Below, one piece after another: positions 45,351-53,259 of a DNA stretch of 64,000 bases. Positions within the stretch are counted from its first letter, which is position 1, and every line of letters begins with the position of its first letter. Position numbers and translations under genes: made by a program. The stretch covers positions 788,382 through 852,381 of the forward strand of contig NZ_SRUZ01000001.1 in NCBI RefSeq assembly GCF_004791165.1. Reading direction: 5' to 3'. A model generated the notes under the pieces. It was not told the origin of the DNA and did no database searches. It was given only the letters and a program-made list of their open reading frames with translations. The stretch comes from Mesorhizobium sp. M8A.F.Ca.ET.218.01.1.1 (GTDB lineage: Bacteria > Pseudomonadota > Alphaproteobacteria > Rhizobiales > Rhizobiaceae).

Positions 45351-46937
45351 ATGAAGACTGAACTCGACCATCTCGCTGAACTCGCTGGCCAGGGCCGGAT
45401 ATCGCGTCGCGACTTTCTTGGCCGCACAGCGGCACTTGGCGTGTCCGCCGCGCTGGCAACGACGCTGGCCGGGAAAGCCTTCGCGCAGAGCCCGGTCAAG
45501 GGCGGCATCCTCAAGGCCGGCCTGCAAGGCGGTGAATCGACCAACAGCCTCGACCCGGCGCTGAACCTCAGCCAGGTCACTTTCAGCTTCGGCAAGCAGT
45601 GGGGCGAGTATCTTGTCCGTCTCACCCCCGACAACAAACTGGTGAACCTGATCGCCGAGGATATCGGCGCCTCCAAGGATGCCAAGACATGGACGATCAA
45701 GATTCGCGACGGCATCGAATTCCATAACGGCAAGACGGTTGGCGCCGAGGACGTCGCCGCCACCATCGAGCGCCATGCCGACGAGAAATCGAAGTCGGGC
45801 GCGCTCGGCATTCTCAAGAACATCAAGGGCGTCAAGGCGAGCGGCAAGGAAGTTATCTTCACGCTCGGCGACGCCGATGCCGACTTCCCATATCTGATGG
45901 CCGACTACCACCTCGTCATCCAGCCGAATGGCGGCAAGGACAACCCGAATGCCGGCATCAGCGCCGGGCCTTACAAGGTGACCGTCAACCAGCCGGGCGT
46001 TCGCCATGGCGGCGAGCGCTTCGCCAATTACTGGCAGGGCGACAAGGCCGGCCATGCCGACCAGGTCGAGATCGTCGTCATCAATGACGCGACGGCCCGT
46101 CTGGCCGCGCTGCAGGGCGGCCAGGTCCACATGATCAACCGCGTTGAGCCAAAGGTCGTCGACCTGGTCAAGCGCATTCCCGGCGTCAGCATCGAGAATG
46201 CGTCCGGCAAGGGCTATTATCCGTTCAACATGTTCTGTGACACGGCGCCCTTCGACAGCAACGATCTCCGGATGGCGCTGAAGCTCGCCATGGATCGTGA
46301 CGAGATGCTGGAGAAGATCCTCCGCGGCTATGGTTCGGTCGGCAACGACTTCCCGATCAATGAGGCCTATCCCCTGTTTACCGCCATCGAACAGCGCAAG
46401 TTCGACCCGGAAAAGGCGGCTGCGCTCTACAAGAAGTCCGGCCACAGCGGTTCGATCCTGCTGCGTACCTCCGATGTCGCCTTCCCTGGTGCCGTCGATG
46501 CAGCCCAGCTCTACCAGCAGAGCGCCGCCAAGGCCGGCATCAAGATTGAGATCAAGCGCGAGCCGGGCGACGGCTACTGGTCGGAAGTCTGGAACAAGCA
46601 GCCCTTCTCGCTCTCCTATTGGGGCGGACGCGCCACGCAGGACCAGATGTACTCCACCGGCTATGTCTCGACCGCCGACTGGAACGACACACGCTTCAAG
46701 CGGCCGGAGTTCGACAAGATGCTGTTTGCGGCGCGCGGCGAGCTCGACCAGGACAAGCGCAAGGCGATCTACCACGACATGGCGGTGCTGATGCGCGACG
46801 AAGGCGGCCTGATCGTGCCGTTCTTCAACCAGTTCATCGACGCCGCCGCCACCAACAAGATCGGCGGCTTCGCCAAGAGCCCGATCGGCGAAATGATGGA
46901 TGGTTACGCGCTCGCCGAGTGCTGGCTGAACGCCTGA
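45351..46937 (+). CDS. ABC transporter substrate-binding protein, family 5 (paralogue 2)
   Basis: Second binding protein of 528 residues, clearly duplicated from that at 40179: same length, same Tat signal (ISRRDFLGRTAALGVSAALA), and long shared stretches such as SPVKGGILKAGLQGGESTNS and GPYKVTVNQPGVRHGGERFA. It lies 119 bases after the ATPase gene, with its own ribosome site (AAGGGGCAGGAC). Two receptors for one permease would broaden substrate range or affinity. The differences are concentrated in a few variable segments, for example where one has NHAGPGHYVF and the other NASGKGYYPF. Confidence 0.92.
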   Translation: MKTELDHLAELAGQGRISRRDFLGRTAALGVSAALATTLAGKAFAQSPVKGGILKAGLQGGESTNSLDPALNLSQVTFSFGKQWGEYLVRLTPDNKLVNLIAEDIGASKDAKTWTIKIRDGIEFHNGKTVGAEDVAATIERHADEKSKSGALGILKNIKGVKASGKEVIFTLGDADADFPYLMADYHLVIQPNGGKDNPNAGISAGPYKVTVNQPGVRHGGERFANYWQGDKAGHADQVEIVVINDATARLAALQGGQVHMINRVEPKVVDLVKRIPGVSIENASGKGYYPFNMFCDTAPFDSNDLRMALKLAMDRDEMLEKILRGYGSVGNDFPINEAYPLFTAIEQRKFDPEKAAALYKKSGHSGSILLRTSDVAFPGAVDAAQLYQQSAAKAGIKIEIKREPGDGYWSEVWNKQPFSLSYWGGRATQDQMYSTGYVSTADWNDTRFKRPEFDKMLFAARGELDQDKRKAIYHDMAVLMRDEGGLIVPFFNQFIDAAATNKIGGFAKSPIGEMMDGYALAECWLNA

Positions 46938-46957
46938 CATCCCTCTCATAGTGAAAA

Positions 46958-46986
46958 GCGCCGCGTGTCCTGACGACACGCGGCGC
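46958..46986. terminator. perfect 12-bp stem between SBP 2 and the phosphodiesterase gene
   Basis: GCGCCGCGTGTC and GACACGCGGCGC are exact reverse complements around the loop CTGAC, 20 bases after the binding-protein stop. There is no long U-tract, so it may be an mRNA-stabilising 3' stem or a partial terminator reducing expression of the next gene. Confidence 0.6.
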
Positions 46987-47008
46987 ACTCGTTTCAACAA
47001 ACAATCGC

Positions 47009-47860
47009 ATGGAGCAGCCCGTGGCGATCCGATCCAAGCTTCTGCTGATCATCCTCGACGGCGTTCCCTACCGGAACTGGCGCCGGCTGATGGGCAATCT
47101 CGAAGGCTGGGTGCAGTCGGGCGAGGCGCGGGTGTGGAAGATGCGCTCGGTGCTGCCGTCGACCTCGGCCTGCTGCTATGCCTCGATCCACACCGGCGTG
47201 TCGCCGCAGGTGCACGGCATCCTGTCCAACGAGAAACGGTTTCGCGTCGGGCAGCCCGACATCTTCTCGGAAGTCAGCAAGGCCGGCGGCAAGACAGGTG
47301 CGGTCACCCATTCCTACTGGTCCGAATTCTTCCGCTCCTACCCGTTCGACCTCGTCGAGGACATGGAGTATGATGAGCCTGGTGGGCCGATCACGCATGG
47401 CCGCTTCCACACCATGACCGGCTACAATCTCAAGAACCAGATGACGCCGAGCGATGTCGACCTGTTCGCGACGCTTACCATGCTCACCCGGCGCCATGGC
47501 ATCGACTACGGCATCCTGCACACCTGCACGCTGGACTCGATGGGCCACCGTTTCGGCCATGACTGCCACGAGATGGACTATGCCTGCTACGCCATGGACG
47601 GCATGCTGGCGGCCTTCCTGCCGGGCTGGATCGAGGCCGGCTACGAGGTCATGGTCACCGCCGACCACGGCCAGACCGACCGTGGCCACCATGGCGGCCA
47701 TGACGACGAGATGCAGGATTTCGCGCACTATTATTTCGGCGCCGGCAAGGGACCGCAGGCCGACACGCTGCTCGACCAGCTGCAGCTTGCACCGACCGTG
47801 CTGAAGCGGCTGGGCGTGGCAATACCCGAGACGATGAAGGCCAAGCCGTTTTTGGATTAG
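47009..47860 (+). CDS. alkaline phosphatase superfamily phosphodiesterase/pyrophosphatase
   Basis: Protein of 283 residues in the type I phosphodiesterase/nucleotide pyrophosphatase group of the alkaline phosphatase superfamily. The first metal Asp is in LLIILDGVPYR, the nucleophile region in LPSTSACCYASIHTGVSPQ, and the second metal set in HTCTLDSMGHRFGHD and VTADHGQTDRGHHGGHDDEM. There is no signal peptide, so it acts in the cytosol. ATG 47009 is used; GTG 47021 has GGAG at better spacing. It is on the same strand as the ABC importer and may hydrolyse a phosphoester from the imported compound. Confidence 0.85.
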   Translation: MEQPVAIRSKLLLIILDGVPYRNWRRLMGNLEGWVQSGEARVWKMRSVLPSTSACCYASIHTGVSPQVHGILSNEKRFRVGQPDIFSEVSKAGGKTGAVTHSYWSEFFRSYPFDLVEDMEYDEPGGPITHGRFHTMTGYNLKNQMTPSDVDLFATLTMLTRRHGIDYGILHTCTLDSMGHRFGHDCHEMDYACYAMDGMLAAFLPGWIEAGYEVMVTADHGQTDRGHHGGHDDEMQDFAHYYFGAGKGPQADTLLDQLQLAPTVLKRLGVAIPETMKAKPFLD

Positions 47861-47872
47861 TGCGGCGATCTT

Positions 47873-48017
47873 CCCTTCTCCCCTTGTGGGAGAAGGTGGA
47901 TCGGCGCGGAGCGCCGAGACGGATGAGGGGTGTTCCAGGAAACACCAACGCCTCACTCCGCTGGAACACCCCTCATCCGTCGCCTTCGGCGACACCTTCT
48001 CCCACAAGGGGAGAAGG
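47873..48017. repeat. long inverted repeat (family A-related)
   Basis: The arm at 47873-47938 (CCCTTCTCCCCTTGTGGGAG ... GACGGATGAGGGGTGTTCCAG) is mirrored by 47961-48017 (CTGGAACACCCCTCATCCGTCG ends with CACAAGGGGAGAAGG). Each arm also holds its own small hairpins, so the whole region could fold into a cruciform. It separates the phosphodiesterase gene from the sigma factor operon. Confidence 0.88.
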
Positions 48018-48142
48018 AAAAATGCGCGGCTCTGGCAAGACAAACTTTCTTCGGATAGCCTCCGAAAATTCCTTGGCGGAGGATGAACCTTTTTGGACCG
48101 ATCGGCGACAGAGCAGACAGGGGCCAGGCGGCTCAACCGGCC

Positions 48143-48709
48143 ATGACGGCGGCGGCGGAGACCGATCGCGCGCTTGTCGACCGGGTCGCGAAGGGCGACC
48201 GGGCTGCCGTGCGGCTCCTGTTCATGCGTCACCACGCGCGGATTTACCGCTTCGTGGCGCGCCAGACGGGATCGGAAATGATGGCTGACGATATCGCGAA
48301 CGAGGTGTTCCTCGAACTGTGGCGCCAGGCGCCGGGCTTCGAAGGGCGCTCCGAAGTCTCGACATGGCTGCTCGGCATCGCCCGCTTCAAGGCGCTCTCG
48401 CTGCTGCGCAAGAAGAAGGAAGACTGGATCGACGACGAGGCCGCCGCCGCGGTGCCCGACAGCGCCGATACGCCCGAGGTCGTCACCATGAAGGAGGACA
48501 AGGCGGCCGCCTTGCGCCGCCTCATCGACGCCCTGCCCGAGGAGCACCGCACGGTGATCGACCTCGCCTATTATCAAGGGCAATCGGTGACCGAGATCGC
48601 GCAGGTGCTCGACATCCCGGTCGCGACCGTCAAGACCCGGATGTTCTATGCCCGCAAGAAACTCGGCGAAGCCCTGAAGGCCGCCGGTTACGACAGGGGG
48701 TGGCCATGA
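48143..48709 (+). CDS. ECF-type RNA polymerase sigma factor
   Basis: Sigma-70 family factor of 188 residues with only regions 2 and 4. Region 2 is AVRLLFMRHHARIYRFVARQ to DIANEVFLELWRQAPGFEG; region 4 holds EEHRTVIDLAYYQGQSVTEIA followed by IPVATVKTRMFYARKKL, the -35 recognition helix-turn-helix. ATG 48143 is preferred; ATG 48083 has a GGAGG touching the start codon and is less likely. It overlaps the anti-sigma gene by four bases (ATGA). The target genes probably include this operon. Confidence 0.92.
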   Translation: MTAAAETDRALVDRVAKGDRAAVRLLFMRHHARIYRFVARQTGSEMMADDIANEVFLELWRQAPGFEGRSEVSTWLLGIARFKALSLLRKKKEDWIDDEAAAAVPDSADTPEVVTMKEDKAAALRRLIDALPEEHRTVIDLAYYQGQSVTEIAQVLDIPVATVKTRMFYARKKLGEALKAAGYDRGWP

Positions 48710-49374
48710 GCGCCGCTGAAAAGATGTCGCGCCGCGACGAAATGGAAACGTTGCTGCCGTTCTACCTGAACGGTTCGCTCGAAGGTTCGGATCTGGAAGC
48801 CATCGAAGAATGGCTGGCCAACGATCCCGCGGCACTTGCCGCGCTTGGCGAGGCGGAAGCCGAGTTCTCCGGCACGGCGGCGGCCAACGAGGCGATCCGT
48901 CCACCGGCCGATGCGCTCAGCCGCTTCGCCAAGGCGCTGGACGCGGAGGCAGGGCCGGCTCGGGCGCGGGCAAGCGCGTCCTGGCTGGCGCGGGCCTGGG
49001 ACCGCTTCATGGCGGTGCCGGTTGGCGTCGCCTGGGCGACGGCCGCGGTCCTGCTGGCCTTGATCGCGGTGCAATCGCTGGTGCAGCCAGGCGGCAAGGG
49101 CGGCAATTTCGAGATCGCCGGCACTGAAGACGATCTGGCGAAGATGCCGTTCGCCCTGGTCAAGTTCAAACCGGACGCCAGGATGGCCGATATTGCCGTC
49201 TTCCTCGACACCAACAAGCTCAAGATCATCGGTGGTCCGACCGCCGACGGCGTCTTCAGGCTCGCCATTCCGGCGACGACCGCCGCCGACTACGAGAAGG
49301 CGCGCGGCCTTATTGCAGCCCAGCCTTTCGCGGAGACCGTGATCGAGGGAAGGAAGCCCGTTGATGGCGGCTAA
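48706..49374 (+). CDS. membrane anti-sigma factor with propeptide-like ectodomain
   Basis: Protein of 222 residues. Residues ~8-45 (METLLPFYLNGSLEGSDLE, IEEWLANDP) are the cytosolic anti-sigma helices. A single membrane segment follows near residues 105-125 (VGVAWATAAVLLALIAVQSL). The C-terminal ~80 residues (MPFALVKFKPDARMADIAVF, LKIIGGPTADGVFRLAIPAT) have the beta-alpha-beta pattern of subtilisin-type propeptides and resemble the pro-region of the S8 protease encoded next. It should hold the sigma factor at the membrane until an external event, perhaps proteolysis, releases it. The sensor role is inferred. Confidence 0.85.
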   Translation: MSAAEKMSRRDEMETLLPFYLNGSLEGSDLEAIEEWLANDPAALAALGEAEAEFSGTAAANEAIRPPADALSRFAKALDAEAGPARARASASWLARAWDRFMAVPVGVAWATAAVLLALIAVQSLVQPGGKGGNFEIAGTEDDLAKMPFALVKFKPDARMADIAVFLDTNKLKIIGGPTADGVFRLAIPATTAADYEKARGLIAAQPFAETVIEGRKPVDGG

Positions 49375-50923
49375 GGCGGTCATTCGATTTGCGGCAATGC
49401 GAGAGCGGTTCACCGTTTCGCGAAAACGATGGACTGCTCTATCTTTTTGTTTTGATGCAATTCCCAAGGGAAAGCGCTTTGCGCTTTTCCCGAGAAAACC
49501 GCTACGCACTTTTCTTGGAATTGCTTTGGCGGCGATGGCAATCGTCACCGTGCCTGCGTCGGCGCAGACCAACGCCACCAATCCGGACCGGGCGAAAATC
49601 GATTGTAGCGACGAGGCCAATGCGACGGCAGCCGACTGCGTCAAGGACGGCGGCGCCAAGGGCGGGTCGGGTGCGGCAGAGGCCGGCGCCGTTTTTCTGC
49701 CCGCCCTGATCGTCGACCTCTTCCCCAACCCGGCCGCTCCCCCGGCACCGGTGCCGACACCACGGCCGGAGCCCGCGGCACCAGTTGCAGGCAACCAGGC
49801 CGGCCCGCCGTCGGGCGGAGCGATCGTCTCGCCGACCGATCTCATCGCCGTTCAGCCGCCGCGCGCCGTGACCGGCGAATTCGTGCCCGACGAGGTGCTG
49901 GTGACCGTCGATGGCGATGCCGGCGCGGTGCAGCAGATCGCCGCCTCCTTCGGCCTCGAAGTGCGCTCGCAGCGCCAGTCCCGGCTGCTTGGCACCATTG
50001 TGGTGCGCTTCGGCATTCCCGACGGCCGCCCGGTCGGCGTCGTGCTGGCGCAGCTTGCCGCCGACGGCCGCACGCAGCGCCGCGAGCCCAACCATATCTA
50101 TTCGCTGCAGCAAGCGGCCGGCATCGTCAACTATGCCTTCGACCGCATCGCGCTCGACGCCAAACAGGCCAGTGGCGAAAACGTCCGTGTCGCCGTCATC
50201 GATACCGGCATCGACGACACCAATCCGGCTCTGGCCGGCGTCATCGCCGTGCAGTTCGATGCGATGCCCGGCGTGCCGATCGAAAAGCGCGATCACGGCA
50301 CCTCGGTCGACGGGCTGATTGCCGGCGTCGGCGCGCTGGAAGGCATGGCGCCGGGCGCCAGGATCTACCACGCACGCGCCTTCGAGGGCGGCAAGTCGAC
50401 CATGGACGTCATCCTGTCGGCGCTCGACTGGGCGGCGGACCAGAATGTCAGCATCATCAATATGAGCTTCGTCGGCCCGAAGAACGACCTGCTCGGTACT
50501 GCCTGCCGCAATGCCCGCGCGCTCGGCATGGTGCTGGTCGCGGCGGCCGGCAACAACGGGCCGAAGGCGCCCTATGGCTACCCGGCCGCCTTTGACGGCG
50601 TCATTGCGGTAACGGCCACCGACGCCAAGGACGGATTGATGCCGCAGGCCAATCGCGGCGCCTATGTCTTCATCTCGGCGCCGGGGGTCAAGATGGTGGC
50701 GCCGAGCGGCGCCGGCTCGGACGTCGTCACGGGCACCTCGTTTGCCGCGGCAATCGTCAGCGGCGCCATCGCCAACCTCATCCACGCCGCCCCCGAGCGC
50801 TCGGCCGACGACATCGAGAAGGCACTGGCCGCCACCGCCAGGGATCTTGGCCCGAAGGGCCGCGACAATGATTTCGGCTATGGGCTGCTGGACATCAAGG
50901 CCGCACAGACGGCGAAGGAGTAG
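49364..50923 (+). CDS. exported S8 (subtilisin-like) serine protease
   Basis: Secreted protease of about 519 residues. The catalytic triad is complete: Asp in VAVIDTGIDD (~277), His in RDHGTSVDGLIAG (~309) and Ser in VTGTSFAAAIVSG (~456), with oxyanion Asn in AAAGNNGPKAPYG. A Pro-rich linker (APPAPVPTPRPEPAAP) and a fervidolysin-like propeptide (EVLVTVDGDAGAVQQIAASF) precede it. The N-terminal ~50 residues before the signal peptide KPLRTFLGIALAAMAIV..ASAQ are encoded by a palindromic repeat. ATG 49364 lies inside the last codons of the anti-sigma gene with AGGAAG upstream, so translation is coupled to it. Confidence 0.92.
   Translation: MAAKAVIRFAAMRERFTVSRKRWTALSFCFDAIPKGKRFALFPRKPLRTFLGIALAAMAIVTVPASAQTNATNPDRAKIDCSDEANATAADCVKDGGAKGGSGAAEAGAVFLPALIVDLFPNPAAPPAPVPTPRPEPAAPVAGNQAGPPSGGAIVSPTDLIAVQPPRAVTGEFVPDEVLVTVDGDAGAVQQIAASFGLEVRSQRQSRLLGTIVVRFGIPDGRPVGVVLAQLAADGRTQRREPNHIYSLQQAAGIVNYAFDRIALDAKQASGENVRVAVIDTGIDDTNPALAGVIAVQFDAMPGVPIEKRDHGTSVDGLIAGVGALEGMAPGARIYHARAFEGGKSTMDVILSALDWAADQNVSIINMSFVGPKNDLLGTACRNARALGMVLVAAAGNNGPKAPYGYPAAFDGVIAVTATDAKDGLMPQANRGAYVFISAPGVKMVAPSGAGSDVVTGTSFAAAIVSGAIANLIHAAPERSADDIEKALAATARDLGPKGRDNDFGYGLLDIKAAQTAKE
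49457..49524. repeat. palindromic repeat (family C) within the protease 5' coding region
   Basis: Outer arms GCAATTCCCAAG (49457-49468) and CTTGGAATTGC (49514-49524) pair apart from one extra base. Inner arms GGGAAAGCGC (49468-49477) and GCGCTTTTCCC (49481-49491) form a second stem. It resembles a common Mesorhizobium intergenic element as I remember it. Its right end, GGAATTGC, encodes the GIA of the signal peptide core. Confidence 0.75.
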
Positions 50924-50934
50924 CCCGTGACGGC

Positions 50935-51429
50935 TCAGGCCGCGCGTTGCCGGGGCCGGAGCAGGAACCAAGACGCGGCGATGTGCGTGATCATAAGCAG
51001 CGGCACATAGATGATCGGGATCGCATAGGTGGCGCCGAATTGTTCCGCGTGTGCGGGAAGGCCGAGCTGCGTGGCATGATAATAGTCGACTAGCAGATCG
51101 ACCATCCCGAAAAGGTTGAAGGCGACGACGAACGGCCAGAAGAGCCGAGGTATCCGCACCGTGAGCAATGCCAGCATGGCCAGCACCCCTGTTGCGAAGT
51201 CGCCGTAGGCGGCGAATGCGGCGAAGCCGGCAGGCAAGTTGGAACCCACGACGCCCGGGAGGATGAAGACGAGCTCGAAGAAGCGGAAGCTGTGCAGGGT
51301 GGCGATGGCGCGTTGTGCTGCGACCGGGTCCATTTGCCGGAGCCAGGGCCAGATATACGCGCCGAAGCAAAGCAGCCATGCGACATAGCCCAGAACGAGA
51401 TGGGTTTGAAATAGGACTTCCGTGGACAT
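50935..51429 (-). CDS. conserved integral membrane protein
   Basis: Protein of 164 residues with four to five hydrophobic helices (HLVLGYVAWLLCFGAYIWPW, RFFELVFILPGVVGS, TGVLAMLALLTVRI, YAIPIIYVPLLMITHIAASW) and no recognisable enzyme motif. Small four-helix proteins of this sort occur beside regulators in many proteobacteria, but I do not recognise this family. ATG 51429 has a plausible GAAG site; GTG 51456 overlaps the methyltransferase stop and would give coupled translation. It forms an operon with the methyltransferase upstream. Confidence 0.75.
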   Translation of the reverse strand: MSTEVLFQTHLVLGYVAWLLCFGAYIWPWLRQMDPVAAQRAIATLHSFRFFELVFILPGVVGSNLPAGFAAFAAYGDFATGVLAMLALLTVRIPRLFWPFVVAFNLFGMVDLLVDYYHATQLGLPAHAEQFGATYAIPIIYVPLLMITHIAASWFLLRPRQRAA

Positions 51430-51452
51430 CTGAGGTCTTCCCGACAGCCGGT

Positions 51453-52271
51453 TCACACTGCTTCGAACACCGCGGTCAGGATGCCGAGCCGGCCCTGCAT
51501 GAGATTTCGACCCAGGTTGGTCGTAAGCTCGGCGAAGTCCGGCCCCATCACCACGCCGAGATTTGGCGAAGGCGGCGGCCCCGATGCGCGCAGTTGCGCG
51601 AACCAGGCTCTGGCGGCCTCAGTGTCGTCTTGCCATGCGAGCACGCGGAAGCCGGCCGCTTCGATCGCCGCGCGCGTCGCGTCGGCTGTCAGGAGGAAGC
51701 TCGTCGCCGGCATTCGTGCCCAGGGGAGCGGATAGTGCGGTTCACCCTTGCCCAATGCGACGTCGAACGTGGCAAACCGGCCGCCTGACTTCAACACGCG
51801 CCTGGTCTCGTGATAGAGCCGCGCCCGGTTGGAGATGTTCATCGCCACATGCTGCAGCAACACGATGTCGAAACGGCCGTCGTCGAACGGAAGCTCCAGG
51901 GCATTGGCGGCCTGGAACGACAGCTGCCCGCTCTGTCCCGTGCGTTCGGTCAGATAGCGTGCGGCTTCCACGAAAGGCGCGCTGAGGTCCACGCCAGTAA
52001 CCCGGCAGCCATAGGTCGCAGCCAGAAAGCGCGCCGGCCCGCCGATGCCCGAGCCGACGTCCAGGACCGACATATCGGCGGCGACCCCCGCCAATTGGGC
52101 AAGCTCGGCGGTGGCAGCAAGCCCACGCGTGTGAAACTGGTCGAGGGTACCCAATTGCTGTGGCGTGAGAAGCTGGTCCGCTGGACCAAGGGCGGCCAGT
52201 ACGGTCTTCAGCCGCTCAGTCAGGCCGGTCGCGCGATAATGGTCGCGCACCCCATCGAGTTCATTGGTCAT
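51453..52271 (-). CDS. class I SAM-dependent methyltransferase
   Basis: Methyltransferase of 272 residues. SAM-binding motif I is MSVLDVGSGIGGPARFLA, motif II VTGVDLSAPFVEAARYL, and the acidic motif FDIVLLQHVAMNI; GGRFATFDVALGKGEPHYPL follows. It resembles the sarcosine/dimethylglycine or UbiE-like group of small-molecule methyltransferases more than protein or RNA ones. It is divergent from a LysR regulator 79 bases away, which probably controls it and the membrane protein downstream. The substrate is unknown. Confidence 0.87.
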   Translation of the reverse strand: MTNELDGVRDHYRATGLTERLKTVLAALGPADQLLTPQQLGTLDQFHTRGLAATAELAQLAGVAADMSVLDVGSGIGGPARFLAATYGCRVTGVDLSAPFVEAARYLTERTGQSGQLSFQAANALELPFDDGRFDIVLLQHVAMNISNRARLYHETRRVLKSGGRFATFDVALGKGEPHYPLPWARMPATSFLLTADATRAAIEAAGFRVLAWQDDTEAARAWFAQLRASGPPPSPNLGVVMGPDFAELTTNLGRNLMQGRLGILTAVFEAV

Positions 52272-52350
52272 TGCAAGATGTCTCCGTGCTTCGACCTACT
52301 ACCTAAGCCCGCTTCCATAATTCGACTATCCCCTGTAATCACAACGACCT

Positions 52351-53259
52351 ATGAAGCAGAACTACACAGTCCGTCATGGTGCGCTGGAGGGCGTCGAGGC
52401 GTTCCTGGCTGTCGCCAGGCACCGCAACTTCCGCCGCGCCGCCGCGGATCTCGGCGTGACGCCGTCCGCCGTGAGCCAGGCGGTGCGCGCGCTGGAAGCG
52501 CGCTTGGGCACCGCGCTGTTCGTCCGCACGACGCGCAGCGTCGGCTTGACCGAGCCCGGTCAGCGGTTTCTTGACCGCGCCGGCCCTGCCTTCGAAGAAC
52601 TCGTCTCGGCCGGCGAAGCCGCCCGAGATGTCGGCCAGCGGCCAACCGGACTGCTACGCCTGTCCGTGCCCCGGGCCGTCGTGCCGCTGATCCTGGAGCC
52701 GATGATCGCGTCGTTCTGCCGAGCCTATCCCGAGATCGAGCTGGAGATCGCCGCGAGCGACGAGATGGTCGATCTCGCGAACGGCGGGTTCGACGCCGGC
52801 ATCCGCCTCGGCCAATTCGTCGCGCCGGACATGGTCGCGGTGCGGCTGACGCCGCCGTTCAGCTTCGTCGTCGTCGGCAGCGCGGACTATTTTGAGCACC
52901 ATGGCTATCCCGCGCATGTCGAGGATCTCCGCCACCACGCCTGCTTGCGCTTGCGCCGCTCGAACGGCGCCATCGCGCCCTGGTCCTTCGTCGACGGCAA
53001 CGAAACGATCGAGGCGATCGTCTCGGGCCCGCTGATCGCGCATGACTATCCGACGTTGCTGGGGGCCGCGATGCAAGGCGTTGGATTGGCGCAAACGCCT
53101 CGACCCATTGCCGAGGGTCCGATTGCCCAGGGAAAACTAAAGCCCGTTCTAGAGGGCCTCTCGGCGACGACGCCGGGTGTCTTCCTCTATCATCCCGGCA
53201 AGCGCCAGGTCCTGCCGAAGCTGCGCGCCTTCATCGATCATCTCAAATCCGCGAGCTAG
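52351..53259 (+). CDS. LysR family transcriptional regulator
   Basis: Regulator of 302 residues with the LysR DNA-binding domain (NFRRAAADLGVTPSAVSQAVRAL) and effector domain (GFDAGIRLGQFVAPDMVAVRL, YPTLLGAAMQGVGLAQTPRP). ATG 52351 is near the divergent methyltransferase start, and the short gap must hold both promoters. The most likely target is that methyltransferase/membrane-protein operon. It converges on aglR with the two stops overlapping in a CTAG. Confidence 0.9.
   Translation: MKQNYTVRHGALEGVEAFLAVARHRNFRRAAADLGVTPSAVSQAVRALEARLGTALFVRTTRSVGLTEPGQRFLDRAGPAFEELVSAGEAARDVGQRPTGLLRLSVPRAVVPLILEPMIASFCRAYPEIELEIAASDEMVDLANGGFDAGIRLGQFVAPDMVAVRLTPPFSFVVVGSADYFEHHGYPAHVEDLRHHACLRLRRSNGAIAPWSFVDGNETIEAIVSGPLIAHDYPTLLGAAMQGVGLAQTPRPIAEGPIAQGKLKPVLEGLSATTPGVFLYHPGKRQVLPKLRAFIDHLKSAS

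Noticed and set aside
45228..48904. Long minus-strand open frames opposite the second binding protein, phosphodiesterase and sigma factor
   Set aside because: Antisense shadows of conserved genes; compositionally biased and without motifs.
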